A DNA stretch of 30,548 bases from JAVVEZ01 sp032250895 (GCA_032250895.1 JAVVEZ010000041.1:1-30548), one strand, 5' to 3'; positions 6,472 to 16,467 are shown, numbered from the stretch's first letter. The notes: generated from the letters alone by a model not told the origin. Numbers and translations: made by a program.

Positions 6472-8043
6472 TTGTCGGATCAATTGAAGCTTCACCTGTC
6501 CCAACTCAGAAAGGCGGCAACCACCACCTGCCTGGGGAAAATCCGCCACGGCCTTGAAAAGGAAAGCCTGCGGGTCGATTCCACGGGCCATATCGCCCGG
6601 ACCCCCCATCCCGAAGCCCTCGGTTCAACCCTGACCCATCCCCATATCACGACGGATTTTTCCGAGGCTCTGGTGGAATTCATCACTCCGGTGTTCTCCA
6701 CACCTGCCGACAGCCTGAACTTTTTGCATGAGCTGCACAGCTATTTCTATGGCGTTCTGAACCCGGAGGAAATCCTGTGGACGTCCAGCATGCCCTGTGT
6801 GCTGGGTGCCGATGACAGCATCCCCCTGGCCAATTATGGCAGTTCCAATATCGGCAGACTGAAAACCCTCTATCGGATGGGCCTGGGATATCGCTATGGC
6901 CGTTCCATGCAGACCATCGCCGGCATTCATTACAATTTTTCACTGCCGGAAAATTTCTGGGTCCTATACCATGAGCAGTTGCAGTCGTCCTTGCCACTGC
7001 AAGACTTCAAGACCGAGCAGTATTTTCATCTGATCCGCAACTTCCGACGCTATTCCTGGCTGCTGCTCTATCTGTTCGGAGCCTCCCCGGCGCTGTGCCG
7101 GAGTTTTCTGCACAAGCAAAACGATCACGGCCTCGAGGAATATGACGAGAGCACTTTCTATGCCCCCTTCGCGACGTCATTGCGGATGGGTGATCTCGGC
7201 TACACCAGCGCCGCCCAGGCGGGGCTGTACATCAGCTACAACAGTCTGCACGAATACACCCATGGCCTTACCCAGGCCATCAAGACCCCCTATCCACCTT
7301 ATCAGAAATTTGCCCCGGAACACGGTCAGCACAAGCAGATCAATGCCAGTATTCTGCAGATCGAGAACGAATTTTATGGCACCATCCGTCCCAAGCGTGT
7401 CACGCCCTCCGGCCAGCATCCGGCGGAAGTGCTGGCCAGAGATGGCGTGGAATACATTGAAGTACGCTGTCTCGACCTGAACCCCTTTCTGCCGGTAGGC
7501 ATCGATAGCGGGCAAATCCATTTCCTGAACAGTTTTCTGCTGTTCTGCCTGTTGCGCCGCAGCCCACCGTCCGACCGCCGGGAATATCACGAAATCGATC
7601 AGAACCTGAAAGCCGTGGTCAGAAATGGCCGGCATCCCGATCTGCTGCTGATGCAGAATGACAAGCCCATAGCGCTGCGGGAGTGGGCTGCCGAGATTCT
7701 TGCCGAGTCCCTGGAAACAGCCGCCCTGCTGGACAGCTCCTGCAACACCTCCGTGCATGGCGAAGCCACCCATGCCCAGCAACAGAAGGTCGACGATGAC
7801 ACGCTGACGCCTTCCGCCCAGGTGCTGGCCCGGATGAAAGAACTGAAAACCCCCTACTTCCAATTTGCCATGAACCAGTCCCTGGCCAACAGTGATTACT
7901 TCAGAGCCAGACCCCTGGACGCGGCGAAACTGGCAGAGTTCCGGGCTGTTTCAGCACGTTCGGATGCTGCCAGGCTTGCCATTGAAGCCAGTGACGAGGA
8001 GGACTTCGACAGTTATTTGCAGCACAGCAACCAGCGCGAATAA
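6472..8043 (+). CDS. gshA: Glutamate-cysteine ligase GshA
   Basis: 523 residues (E. coli 518), first step of glutathione synthesis: ATP-dependent joining of L-glutamate and L-cysteine through the gamma-carboxyl group. The N-terminus (IRHGLEKESLRVDSTGH, then TLTHPHITTDFSEALVEFIT) is the conserved glutamate and metal-binding region of the proteobacterial GshA class. EYIEVRCLDLNPFLPVGI is another strongly conserved block. The start appears to be TTG at 6472, with AGGA eight bases upstream. The nearby ATG at 6464 is in another frame, and the protein begins at the same place as its relatives. It stands after a terminator and before dsbB, so it is probably transcribed from its own promoter in 6333-6471. 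The second enzyme, gshB, is 21 kb away in this window. Confidence 0.95.
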   Translation: MSDQLKLHLSQLRKAATTTCLGKIRHGLEKESLRVDSTGHIARTPHPEALGSTLTHPHITTDFSEALVEFITPVFSTPADSLNFLHELHSYFYGVLNPEEILWTSSMPCVLGADDSIPLANYGSSNIGRLKTLYRMGLGYRYGRSMQTIAGIHYNFSLPENFWVLYHEQLQSSLPLQDFKTEQYFHLIRNFRRYSWLLLYLFGASPALCRSFLHKQNDHGLEEYDESTFYAPFATSLRMGDLGYTSAAQAGLYISYNSLHEYTHGLTQAIKTPYPPYQKFAPEHGQHKQINASILQIENEFYGTIRPKRVTPSGQHPAEVLARDGVEYIEVRCLDLNPFLPVGIDSGQIHFLNSFLLFCLLRRSPPSDRREYHEIDQNLKAVVRNGRHPDLLLMQNDKPIALREWAAEILAESLETAALLDSSCNTSVHGEATHAQQQKVDDDTLTPSAQVLARMKELKTPYFQFAMNQSLANSDYFRARPLDAAKLAEFRAVSARSDAARLAIEASDEEDFDSYLQHSNQRE

Positions 8044-8159
8044 AGCAGAAGAGACAGCGGCAAGGTGAATCTCCGGAGCCCCCTTTTTTACTTCTTTACT
8101 TCGAATTGGTTTAGAATGTCTGCCAGTTTTCACTCCCGGACCCGATTCAGGAAATACCC

Positions 8160-8663
8160 ATGGATCTCTTGCGACCCCGCCTGATCAGCCTTTACATTTT
8201 TCTTTTTTGCGCCCTGGTGCTCGGTATTGCACTGTATATGGAACACGGCATGCTGCTGGAACCCTGTCCACTGTGCATCATGCAGCGGGTTTTCTTCCTG
8301 GCAGTGGGACTGGTGGGTTTGCTGGCCTTCATCCATAACCCGGCCGGCAAGGGCCTCAGAATCTATGGCTGGACAGGCGCCTTCCTGGCATTTGCCGGCA
8401 GTGGTTTCGCGCTCCGCCAGATCTGGCTTCAGCACCTGCCCAAGGATCAGGTGCCATCCTGCGGCCCCAGTCTGAGCTATATGCTCCAGGAGTTTCCCTT
8501 TTCCGAAGTCCTTGAACTGATGTTCTCCGGCGATGCCAGCTGCGCCGAAGTGCTGTGGGTGGATCCGGTTCTCGGCTTGGGGATTCCACAGTGGAGCCTG
8601 GTGGGTTTTATCGGACTGGCAGCCGCCTGTATCTATCAGGCCCTGCGCCGGCCAATGCGCTAA
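8160..8663 (+). CDS. dsbB: Disulfide bond formation protein DsbB
   Basis: 167 residues with four membrane segments (about 9-27, 42-58, 68-86, 142-160). It re-oxidises periplasmic DsbA and passes electrons to ubiquinone in the inner membrane. Both catalytic pairs are present: the CPLC motif with Cys36 and Cys39 in the first periplasmic loop, and Cys101 and Cys128 in the second. The spacing matches E. coli DsbB (Cys41/44, 104/130). The ATG at 8160 follows 116 bases after gshA. hemB starts 12 bases downstream, so dsbB-hemB may be cotranscribed. No DsbA gene is visible in the window. Confidence 0.94.
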   Translation: MDLLRPRLISLYIFLFCALVLGIALYMEHGMLLEPCPLCIMQRVFFLAVGLVGLLAFIHNPAGKGLRIYGWTGAFLAFAGSGFALRQIWLQHLPKDQVPSCGPSLSYMLQEFPFSEVLELMFSGDASCAEVLWVDPVLGLGIPQWSLVGFIGLAAACIYQALRRPMR

Positions 8664-8675
8664 CAGGAGCATGCT

Positions 8676-9683
8676 TTGATCACGGACAGTTTTCCCCGCC
8701 GCTTTCCCATGACGCGAATGCGGCGCATGCGCAGGGACGACTTCAGCCGTCGCCTGATGCAAGAAAACCGGCTCTCTCCCGATGACCTGATTTATCCGGT
8801 TTTCATCGTGGAAGGTTCCAATCAGCGCCAGGCCATCGCCTCCATGCCCGACATAGAACGCCTCAGCCTTGACCTCTTGGTACGGGAAGCCCATGAACTG
8901 CTGGACCTGGGCATTCCGGCCATCGCACTGTTCCCGGTAGTGGATGCCCGCAGCAAAACCCCTGACGGCCGGGAAGCCTTTAATCCGGACGGTCTGGTGC
9001 AACGTGCACTGAAAACCCTCAAGGACAGTTGCCCGACCCTGGGCGTGATCACCGATGTCGCCCTCGACCCCTATACGACCCACGGCCAGGACGGCATCAT
9101 CGATGCCGAGGCTTATGTGCTGAATGACAGCACCGTGGACGTCCTGGTCAAGCAGGCGCTGTCCCATGCCGAAGCAGGCGCCGACATTGTCGCCCCCTCC
9201 GACATGATGGACGGTCGTATCGGGGCCATCCGGCAGGCGCTCGAGGCCGCCGGACACAGCAATACCCGCATCCTTGCCTATTCGGCCAAGTATGCCTCCG
9301 CTTACTACGGCCCCTTTCGGGAGGCGCTGGGTTCGGCCAGCAACCTGGGCAAGGGCAGCAAGGCCAACTACCAGATGGACCCCGCCAACAGTGATGAGGC
9401 CCTGCAGGAAGTGGCTCTGGATCTGGCGGAGGGCGCCGACATGGTGATGATCAAACCCGGCATGCCCTATCTGGACATCGTGCGGCGGGTGAAAGAAAAA
9501 TTCGGGGTGCCCACTCTTGTCTATCAGGTCAGCGGGGAATATGCCATGCATATGGCGGCTTTCGCCCAGGGCTGGCTGGATGCAGACAGGATCATGCTGG
9601 AATCACTGTTGTCCATCAAGCGTGCCGGGGCCGATGGCATTCTGAGTTATTTCTCCAAAAAGGTGGCGAAGCGGCTACAGTGA
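8676..9683 (+). CDS. hemB: Delta-aminolevulinic acid dehydratase HemB
   Basis: 335 residues. It condenses two 5-aminolevulinate molecules into porphobilinogen, the step that feeds HemC later in this window. The two Schiff-base lysines are Lys205 (AYSAKYASAYYGPF) and Lys260 (MVMIKPGMPYLDIV), at the same numbers as in the Pseudomonas aeruginosa enzyme. The zinc-type cysteine cluster is absent and replaced by DVALDPYTTHGQDG, so this is the magnesium-dependent class. The start appears to be TTG at 8676, with AGGAG six bases upstream; the ATG at 8671 is out of frame and the next in-frame ATG (8709) would remove conserved residues. It lies 12 bases after dsbB. Confidence 0.95.
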   Translation: MITDSFPRRFPMTRMRRMRRDDFSRRLMQENRLSPDDLIYPVFIVEGSNQRQAIASMPDIERLSLDLLVREAHELLDLGIPAIALFPVVDARSKTPDGREAFNPDGLVQRALKTLKDSCPTLGVITDVALDPYTTHGQDGIIDAEAYVLNDSTVDVLVKQALSHAEAGADIVAPSDMMDGRIGAIRQALEAAGHSNTRILAYSAKYASAYYGPFREALGSASNLGKGSKANYQMDPANSDEALQEVALDLAEGADMVMIKPGMPYLDIVRRVKEKFGVPTLVYQVSGEYAMHMAAFAQGWLDADRIMLESLLSIKRAGADGILSYFSKKVAKRLQ

Positions 9684-9688
9684 GCAAG

Positions 9689-9720
9689 ACGGCGCCTTTC
9701 GCGAAAATGCAGGGCGCCGT
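9689..9720 (+). terminator. Hairpin after hemB, possible terminator
   Basis: ACGGCGCC (9689-9696) and GGCGCCGT (9713-9720) form a perfect 8-bp stem six bases after the hemB stop, with a 16-base loop that itself contains the palindrome TTTCGCGAAA. No T-run follows directly; the first (9770-9777) is 50 bases further on. It may stabilise or end the hemB mRNA rather than act as a classical terminator. Confidence 0.4.
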
Positions 9721-9778
9721 GAAGCGCCGATAAGGCCCCGCAATGAACAGCGAAAAAAATGGGTGCCCCTTTTTTTCC

Positions 9779-9806
9779 TTGAATCATTTTTATTTGCCCT
9801 TATGAT
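9779..9806 (+). promoter_or_regulatory. Sigma-70-type promoter of trxA
   Basis: TTGAAT (-35, 9779-9784) and TATGAT (-10, 9801-9806) are separated by 16 bases. This would start transcription near 9813 and give a leader of about 28 bases, which contains the trxA ribosome-binding site. Confidence 0.55.
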
Positions 9807-9841
9807 ACGGTCTTCAACTTCAACGGTTTAAGGAATTGACT

Positions 9842-10168
9842 ATGAGTGACAACCTTGTCCATATCACAGACGCCAGTTTTGAGAGCGATGTGCTCCAGGC
9901 CAGCGGCCCGGTTCTGGTGGACTTCTGGGCGCAGTGGTGCGGCCCCTGCAAAATGATTGCTCCCGTTCTGGAAGAGCTGGCCAGTGAATATGACGGCAAA
10001 CTCAAGATCTGCAAGCTGGATATCGATGCCAATCCCGAAACGGCTCCCAAGTACAATGTAAAAGGCATTCCCACTCTGATCATCTTCAAAAACGGCAATG
10101 CAGAAGCCAAGAAGGTGGGTGCGCTGTCGAAATCACAACTGGCCGCTTTCATAGACAGCACCATTTGA
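9842..10168 (+). CDS. trxA: Thioredoxin 1
   Basis: 108 residues, close to E. coli TrxA (109) from end to end. The active site is WCGPC with Cys33 and Cys36. Asp27 is the buried acid and the cis-proline loop is GIPTLIIF. It reduces protein disulfides in the cytoplasm using electrons from thioredoxin reductase. ATG 9842 was preferred over the in-frame TTG six bases earlier because AAGGA at 9830-9834 is ideally spaced (7 bases) and the family starts with MSD. It precedes rho, the order seen in E. coli and Pseudomonas, but a 328-base structured gap and a GC-rich hairpin separate the two, so they are probably transcribed at least partly apart. Confidence 0.97.
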   Translation: MSDNLVHITDASFESDVLQASGPVLVDFWAQWCGPCKMIAPVLEELASEYDGKLKICKLDIDANPETAPKYNVKGIPTLIIFKNGNAEAKKVGALSKSQLAAFIDSTI

Positions 10169-10200
10169 TATAAAACTGTCAGGCCCTTGGCAATGACTGA

Positions 10201-10234
10201 TTGTCCCGCCCTCCGCACCTGGCGGGCGGGGCAA
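10201..10234 (+). terminator. Strong GC-rich hairpin after trxA
   Basis: TTGTCCCGCCC (10201-10211) pairs with GGGCGGGGCAA (10224-10234) over 11 bp, with one G-T wobble and a 12-base loop, 32 bases after the trxA stop. The following bases are AATAAAAT-like rather than a T-run, so termination may be incomplete or Rho-assisted. Confidence 0.45.
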
Positions 10235-10496
10235 TAAAATGGACCATGTTCTTAACTGCGCAAGGCGCCTTGCCGTGGCACCGCTCAGGTTGCGCAGAGC
10301 TCACAATCAATTTTTAGAGGTGCCCTTAAAATAAACTCTGGACTCCCTCAAAATTGGGTGGTAAATTACGGCCTGCTCGTCTCCCGCAGGCAACTCCCAA
10401 AGCTAAGTCAATAATTATTTTAAGAATTTTTCAGCTCCTTTTAACCAGCTCGTACGCTTTTCTTTTTTACTCATCATCTTTTAATTTTCCGGTGCC
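10235..10496 (+). promoter_or_regulatory. Structured leader region of rho
   Basis: 262 bases without a convincing gene. It contains an 8-bp inverted repeat CTGCGCAA / TTGCGCAG (10256-10263, 10290-10297) enclosing a perfect palindrome CAAGGCGCCTTG-type segment, then a 6-bp hairpin GCCTGC / GCAGGC (10371-10391). From about 10430 the strand is rich in C and T up to the start codon. In enteric bacteria the rho leader is where Rho limits its own synthesis by terminating early. The same control is inferred here from position and base content, not shown. No clear promoter was found. Confidence 0.4.
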
Positions 10497-11756
<1,260 letters not shown>

Positions 11757-11765
11757 CCAGCCAGC

Positions 11766-13247
11766 ATGTTCCGGGACTTACGCGAGTTTATCGATGCGCT
11801 CGAGCAGATGGGACAACTCAAGCGTATCAGCATCCCGATAGATCCCCGGCTGGAGATGACCGAAATCTGTGATCGCACCCTGCGTCAACAGGGCCCGGCG
11901 CTGTTATTTGAAAACCCCAAAGGCTTCAGCATTCCCGTCCTCGGCAACCTCTTCGGCACACCGGAGCGAGTGGCGCTGGCCATGGGGCAGAAGGATCTTC
12001 ACGCCCTGCGCGATGTCGGCAAACTGCTGGCCTTTCTGAAAGAACCCGATCCGCCCAAAGGCTGGAAGGATGCCTGGGAAAAACTGCCATTGTTCCGGCA
12101 AACCCTGTACATGGCTCCCAAGGTGCTCAAAACCCCACCCTGCCAGGAAATCATTATCGACGCCGCCGACGTCAATCTGCATGAGCTGCCGATCCAGACC
12201 TGCTGGCCGCAGGACGCCGGTCCGCTGCTGACCTGGCCCCTGGTGATCACCCGTGGTCCGGTCCGGGAGCGCCAGAATCTGGGCATCTACCGCATGCAGT
12301 TGCTGGGCCGCAACAGACTCATCATGCGCTGGCTGTCACATCGTGGCGGCGCTCTGGATTTTCGTGACTGGCAGCAGCAGCATCCCGGCCAGCCCTTTCC
12401 GGTGGCCGTCGCCATCGGCGCCGACCCGGCCACCACGCTGGCAACGGTCACACCGATTCCGGATACCCTCTCCGAGTATGCCTTCGCCGGTCTGCTGCGG
12501 GGCGCCAAAACCGAAGTGGCCACTTGTCTCGACAGCCAGCTGCAAGTGCCGGCCACTGCCGAATTCATTCTTGAAGGCGTGATAAAAGCTGATGATATGG
12601 CCGATGAAGGCCCCTTCGGTGACCATACCGGCTATTACAATGATGTGGAAAAATTTCCGGTTTTTACCGTACAGAAAATCACTCACCGGAAAAACCCGAT
12701 CTATCACAGCACCTACACCGGCCGCCCCCCGGACGAGCCTGCCATTCTGGGCCTTGCACTGAATGAAATTTTTATTCCACTGATTCAAAAACAGTATCCC
12801 GAGATCGTCGACTTCTATCTGCCTCCGGAAGGCTGTTCCTATCGTCTGGCCATCGTCAGCATCAGAAAGCAGTATCCCGGCCATGCGCGCCGCATCATGA
12901 TGGGAGTATGGTCTTTTCTGCGCCAGTTCATGTATACCAAGTTTGTCATCATCACCGATGAGGATGTCGATATCCGCGACTGGAAGGATGTGATCTGGGC
13001 CATGAGCACCCGCATGGACCCGGCCCGGGATACCGTCACCATTGAAAATACCCCGATAGATTATCTGGATTTTGCGTCTCCGGTTTCCGGTCTGGGTTCC
13101 AAAATCGGCTTTGACGCCACCAACAAAATGCCCGGTGAAACCCAGCGCGAATGGGGCGTGCCGATCAGCATGGATGCCATCACCAGGAACCGCATCGATG
13201 AGCTGTGGGCAGAATTGGGGATTGGGGTCCCGCCTGCGCGGGAATGA
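11766..13247 (+). CDS. ubiD: 3-polyprenyl-4-hydroxybenzoate decarboxylase UbiD
   Basis: 493 residues (E. coli 497). It removes the carboxyl group from 3-polyprenyl-4-hydroxybenzoate in ubiquinone synthesis, using the prenylated flavin made by UbiX. Conserved blocks include RQNLGIYRMQLLG, MRWLSHRGGALDF, DEGPFGDHTGYYND and FYLPPEGCSYRLA, the region that binds the flavin cofactor and metal. The protein matches the family until about residue 483. The last residues (GIGVPPARE) and the TGA stop are encoded by a dispersed inverted repeat inserted at the 3' end. The E. coli protein also has a divergent tail there, so activity is probably not affected. Likely cotranscribed with rho. Confidence 0.96.
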   Translation: MFRDLREFIDALEQMGQLKRISIPIDPRLEMTEICDRTLRQQGPALLFENPKGFSIPVLGNLFGTPERVALAMGQKDLHALRDVGKLLAFLKEPDPPKGWKDAWEKLPLFRQTLYMAPKVLKTPPCQEIIIDAADVNLHELPIQTCWPQDAGPLLTWPLVITRGPVRERQNLGIYRMQLLGRNRLIMRWLSHRGGALDFRDWQQQHPGQPFPVAVAIGADPATTLATVTPIPDTLSEYAFAGLLRGAKTEVATCLDSQLQVPATAEFILEGVIKADDMADEGPFGDHTGYYNDVEKFPVFTVQKITHRKNPIYHSTYTGRPPDEPAILGLALNEIFIPLIQKQYPEIVDFYLPPEGCSYRLAIVSIRKQYPGHARRIMMGVWSFLRQFMYTKFVIITDEDVDIRDWKDVIWAMSTRMDPARDTVTIENTPIDYLDFASPVSGLGSKIGFDATNKMPGETQREWGVPISMDAITRNRIDELWAELGIGVPPARE

Positions 13248-13255
13248 CGGGTGGA
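13219..13255. repeat. VIPAQAGIQ-type dispersed repeat
   Basis: TCCCGC (13228-13233) and GCGGGA (13238-13243) form a perfect hairpin around CTGC, and the context GCGGGAATGACGG is that of the widespread repeat whose spurious translation reads VIPAQAGIQ. Here the minus-strand frame reads PPVIPAQAGPQ. The copy covers the last codons and the stop of ubiD, and the hairpin may also protect the mRNA end. Confidence 0.75.
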
Positions 13256-13300
13256 ATTGGGCAGACAGCGCCGTGGTGCGTCTGCAGAAAGGACGAAGGC

Positions 13301-14506
13301 TTATCGCACGGGCGCGGGAGCGATGGCCTTGCGGTAATGCGCTGCGCTTTCCCTGAACTGTCCCATCTGCTCCAGCAGCCGGCCCAGCTCGGCATTGATC
13401 CCGGCACTCAGGTCTTGATTGCGGGAACGGGCCAGGGCTGTCTCGAAATACTCTCGCGCCTGCTGCCAGTCTTCGTTGAACATACTGACCCGCCCCAGGC
13501 TCAGAGCCAGCACGGCATTGCCGGGCTGATCCCTGAACCAGGCCGACAGCAGTTTCTCCTGTCGTTGGCCATCCAGCATCCGCCTGCGCCCAAGCTCGGC
13601 GGCCACCTGATCACTCCACTGCCGCCTGAGAAATTTTGCCACCCTGGTCAAGACCTCTTCTTCATGCCCGGATTCCAGGGCCTGCAAGCGCTTCAGGTAA
13701 GCGAGCAGCACCTGTTCATCACTGCGCAGGTTTTTGGGCAGGGCTTCCCAGATGGACATCAGGGCCTGACCGTCATCGGGCGCCGTCCGCGCGAACTGAA
13801 ACAAGGCGGCTTGCCGCTGCAAGTCCAGCAGCTCTTCCGCCATCAACACCCCCTGCTTTTCCAACTCAGGCAGAAGGTTCTGCAAATGTTCCCAGTCTGC
13901 CAGCTGCAAATAAATATTTTTTATCTGGCGCAGAATATATTTATTGGCAGGCAGCTTTTTTTTCAGTTCCAGCAGAATCGAAAGGCTCTGCTCAAACCGT
14001 CCTGCCCTGAACTCCAGCCTTGCCCGCCATGATTGAATATTCGTATCAAAACCAGAGGCGTTTTTTTCTGCCTGTTCCAAACAATAGCGGCAGGAATGCT
14101 GGTCACCATTTTCAAAGGCGGCCAGACTGGCCGCCAGAAAATTGATGAGCGGTGTCTCCACCCTGGCGGCATTTTCCACCAGCAAGGCATAAGCCTGCTG
14201 CCATTCACCCAGGGTCAGCAACAACAGACCTTTATCGCTCAGAGACCTGGCCCTGTTGCTGCGCCGAAGCAAATGCCCGGAGCCGCGTTTCAGCAGACGC
14301 AGCGGATTGATGCGGGCCAGCACCCACAGCAGACAGTAGACAAGTGCTGCCAGCACCAGCAAGACCGCCAGCACGAAGGCCAGACTGGTTTCCAGAGAAT
14401 AGGCGCGGTAGGAGATCAACAGGTAGCCGGGGTCGTCCTTCAGGATTCCGGCCAGTGCCAGTCCGACGAACAGCGCCAGCAACGCGTAGATAAAAAACCG
14501 GATCAT
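13301..14506 (-). CDS. hemY: HemY-like membrane TPR protein of the hem operon
   Basis: 401 residues. Two membrane segments at about 4-22 and 40-64 make up the HemY N-terminal domain, followed by a long cytoplasmic or periplasmic stretch of TPR-type helices (for example WQQAYALLVENAARV, WQQAREYFETALARS and FRESAAHYRKAIA). It belongs to the proteobacterial HemY family, whose exact role in late heme synthesis is not settled; it is unrelated to the protoporphyrinogen oxidase also called HemY in Bacillus. The ATG overlaps the hemX stop in ATGA, so it is the last gene of hemC-hemD-hemX-hemY. It converges with ubiD, 53 bases away. Confidence 0.9.
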   Translation of the reverse strand: MIRFFIYALLALFVGLALAGILKDDPGYLLISYRAYSLETSLAFVLAVLLVLAALVYCLLWVLARINPLRLLKRGSGHLLRRSNRARSLSDKGLLLLTLGEWQQAYALLVENAARVETPLINFLAASLAAFENGDQHSCRYCLEQAEKNASGFDTNIQSWRARLEFRAGRFEQSLSILLELKKKLPANKYILRQIKNIYLQLADWEHLQNLLPELEKQGVLMAEELLDLQRQAALFQFARTAPDDGQALMSIWEALPKNLRSDEQVLLAYLKRLQALESGHEEEVLTRVAKFLRRQWSDQVAAELGRRRMLDGQRQEKLLSAWFRDQPGNAVLALSLGRVSMFNEDWQQAREYFETALARSRNQDLSAGINAELGRLLEQMGQFRESAAHYRKAIAPAPVR

Positions 14507-15660
14507 GGATTTTCCCGCCTCGGCGCAAACGTCTGCTGTTCTGCATTCGCCAGCAGCCGGTCGAGTGCATTCAGACCCCGGTCACTGCTGGGGATGTCGA
14601 TGCCGACGGGCGTATCCCGCAAGGTGGCAAGGCGGCGCATGACACCCGGCTTTTCCGGGCTGTCGGCAGACAGGTAGTCCTGTGCCAGAATGCGTGCCTG
14701 CTCCAGACTTTCCCGATAAATGCCTGGCTGTGCCTGCAACAGCGCCAGGCGGGCTTCCTCTATCCTGAGCAGAATATGCTGCCTGATCTGAAAACCCTGT
14801 TCCGCCGACAGCATGGGCTGCACCGGAACATCCCGGCGCCGGATCACCAGATAGTTATCCAGGCGGTCAAGAATGGCGTCCAGATAGCCTCCATCCGGCC
14901 CCGTCCGGTCAGTGCCGGCATCGGCCAGGCTCTGCGCGTTCGTCACCTGCACACTGATAGTACCCAGTTGCCGGGAAACGGCTCCGAGTTCGAGATACAA
15001 GCCTTCCACATCGATTGTCGGCAGGGCTCTCAGACCGGCGAGATCGGATGCCAGCGCTTCCCTGACCACAAAAATGCCCGAACCGTCGAACTGCCCGAGA
15101 ATCTTGTCCGCTGCCGTATAAAGCTGCAATGCCCCCGCTATGTCTGCGGCCTGCAACAAACGCTGCTGGCCCAGTCGCAGCAGGGACTGCGCTTCGGCCA
15201 GCAGAACCGACTGATTGTCACCTGCCGCAAAACTGCGCAGATTCTGCTGCAGCCGATTCAGCTCCTGCTCCAGACGTCTCACTTCGGTGTCCAGCGTCGC
15301 GTCAATACCGGCCCTGAAGGCACTGTCCTGACCTTGCTGGTCCGCAAGCGTCTGACGCAACCCGGCCACCTCGGCCTGGACCGCTGCCAGGCCCTGTTGC
15401 AAATCCGGGATGCGGCTATCGTCCTGTGCCTTTTCCTGCTCTGCCTGACGCTGCCAGGCCAGCAGACTTTCCTGGGATTCTTTCAGGCTCAGACCCATCA
15501 GGAAGAGGTAGGCCAGCCCGGCCGCAAAGACCAGACACAGCAACAGCATCCCGATGCCGGGACTGGTTTTCCGCTGCCTTGTGTTCGCGCTCCCGGCCTC
15601 AGCCTCCAGGGCGGATTTTTCCTCTGGCGCCGGTGCCTGTTCGTGTGCTTCAGTACTCAT
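14503..15660 (-). CDS. hemX: HemX-like membrane protein of the hem operon
   Basis: 385 residues. A charged N-terminal tail (1-34) leads to one membrane segment (about 36-56), a glutamine-rich coiled coil (about 60-150, with LDTEVRRLEQELNRLQQNL), and a helical domain containing LLRLGQQRLLQAADIAGAL, which marks the family. It is often annotated as a uroporphyrin-III C-methyltransferase, but it has no methyltransferase fold or SAM motif, and that label comes from an old E. coli assignment. A role as a membrane anchor or scaffold for heme synthesis is inferred. It overlaps hemD by four bases at its start and hemY by four bases at its end, so translation is coupled across the operon. Confidence 0.88.
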   Translation of the reverse strand: MSTEAHEQAPAPEEKSALEAEAGSANTRQRKTSPGIGMLLLCLVFAAGLAYLFLMGLSLKESQESLLAWQRQAEQEKAQDDSRIPDLQQGLAAVQAEVAGLRQTLADQQGQDSAFRAGIDATLDTEVRRLEQELNRLQQNLRSFAAGDNQSVLLAEAQSLLRLGQQRLLQAADIAGALQLYTAADKILGQFDGSGIFVVREALASDLAGLRALPTIDVEGLYLELGAVSRQLGTISVQVTNAQSLADAGTDRTGPDGGYLDAILDRLDNYLVIRRRDVPVQPMLSAEQGFQIRQHILLRIEEARLALLQAQPGIYRESLEQARILAQDYLSADSPEKPGVMRRLATLRDTPVGIDIPSSDRGLNALDRLLANAEQQTFAPRRENP

Positions 15661-16463
15661 TGGCGCGCACCCTCACTGTTGACTGCTGCGACATTTACCG
15701 GGGACCGTTCCGTAAAACTGTCCCTGATCGCCTCATCATCGGCTCCCGCCATGACCTGAATGCTCCTGAAACCGGCTTCCCGAGCCAGTTCGCACAGCCG
15801 TGGCGACGACACCCGCACACGGGTATCGAACAAGGCCGGAAAAATTCCGGCAAACAGGCTGAGCAGGCTTTCCAGGGCTTCGGCACTGCTGATGACGATC
15901 GTATCCGGGGGATAGTCCCGGATCGCGTTCATCAGGTAGCCGTGACTGTAGTCCGGGGCAATACGGCGATACAGTTCCACGTAATCGGGAATGGCTCCAC
16001 GCGCCCGCAAGCCATCGGCCAGGGTCTCGCGGCCACCCAGACCGCGAAAGATCAATATCCGTTTATGGCTTATTTCCTGCAGTGCCGGCAGTGCCAGCAG
16101 TGCTTCACTGCCCATGCCCTGCCGGGGCCAGCTCACGTCAAGCTGATGGTTTTGAATGATCGCCGCCGTGCCGGGACCCACGGCGAAGTTACGAATATGG
16201 GCCGGGTACTGCGGCCAGAAGTCGTGCACATACTGCATGCCGATCCGGGCGGCATTGCTACTGATGAAAATGGCCATGTCGTAACTGTCCAGATTCAGCA
16301 TGCGGGCCCGAACCCGCTCATCGCAGGCCAGAGGCTCGATGTGCAGCAGGGGGATATGCCGCACGCGTGCGCCACGGCTCTGCAACCAGTCCATGATGCC
16401 GCTCACCTGATCCAGCGGCCGCGTCAGCCACACGCAGGTATTTTCCAGCCCCTGTTCTGCCAT
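15657..16463 (-). CDS. hemD: Uroporphyrinogen-III synthase HemD
   Basis: 268 residues from ATG 16463. It closes hydroxymethylbilane into uroporphyrinogen III with inversion of ring D. The family is very variable, but the protein has the expected two-lobe pattern: an N-terminal CVWLTRPLDQ, a central FISSNAARIGM, FAVGPGTAAII, and a late VISSAEALESLLSLF. An upstream in-frame start (16580) was rejected because it lies inside hemC. With ATG 16463 the gene begins four bases after the hemC stop, with GATGAGG just before it. The identity rests as much on its place between hemC and hemX as on sequence. Confidence 0.9.
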   Translation of the reverse strand: MAEQGLENTCVWLTRPLDQVSGIMDWLQSRGARVRHIPLLHIEPLACDERVRARMLNLDSYDMAIFISSNAARIGMQYVHDFWPQYPAHIRNFAVGPGTAAIIQNHQLDVSWPRQGMGSEALLALPALQEISHKRILIFRGLGGRETLADGLRARGAIPDYVELYRRIAPDYSHGYLMNAIRDYPPDTIVISSAEALESLLSLFAGIFPALFDTRVRVSSPRLCELAREAGFRSIQVMAGADDEAIRDSFTERSPVNVAAVNSEGARQ

Positions 16464-16467
16464 GACC

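Noticed and set aside
8130..9551. 473-codon minus-strand open frame opposite dsbB and hemB
   Set aside because: Composition typical of an antisense shadow, and it covers two confidently identified genes.
10239..10334. 31-codon ORF in the rho leader that could be a leader peptide
   Set aside because: No ribosome-binding site and no resemblance to the known rho leader peptide; it overlaps the inverted repeat. Left as non-coding.
13180..13407. 75-codon minus-strand ORF containing VIPAQAG
   Set aside because: Well-known spurious translation of a dispersed repeat, overlapping ubiD and hemY.
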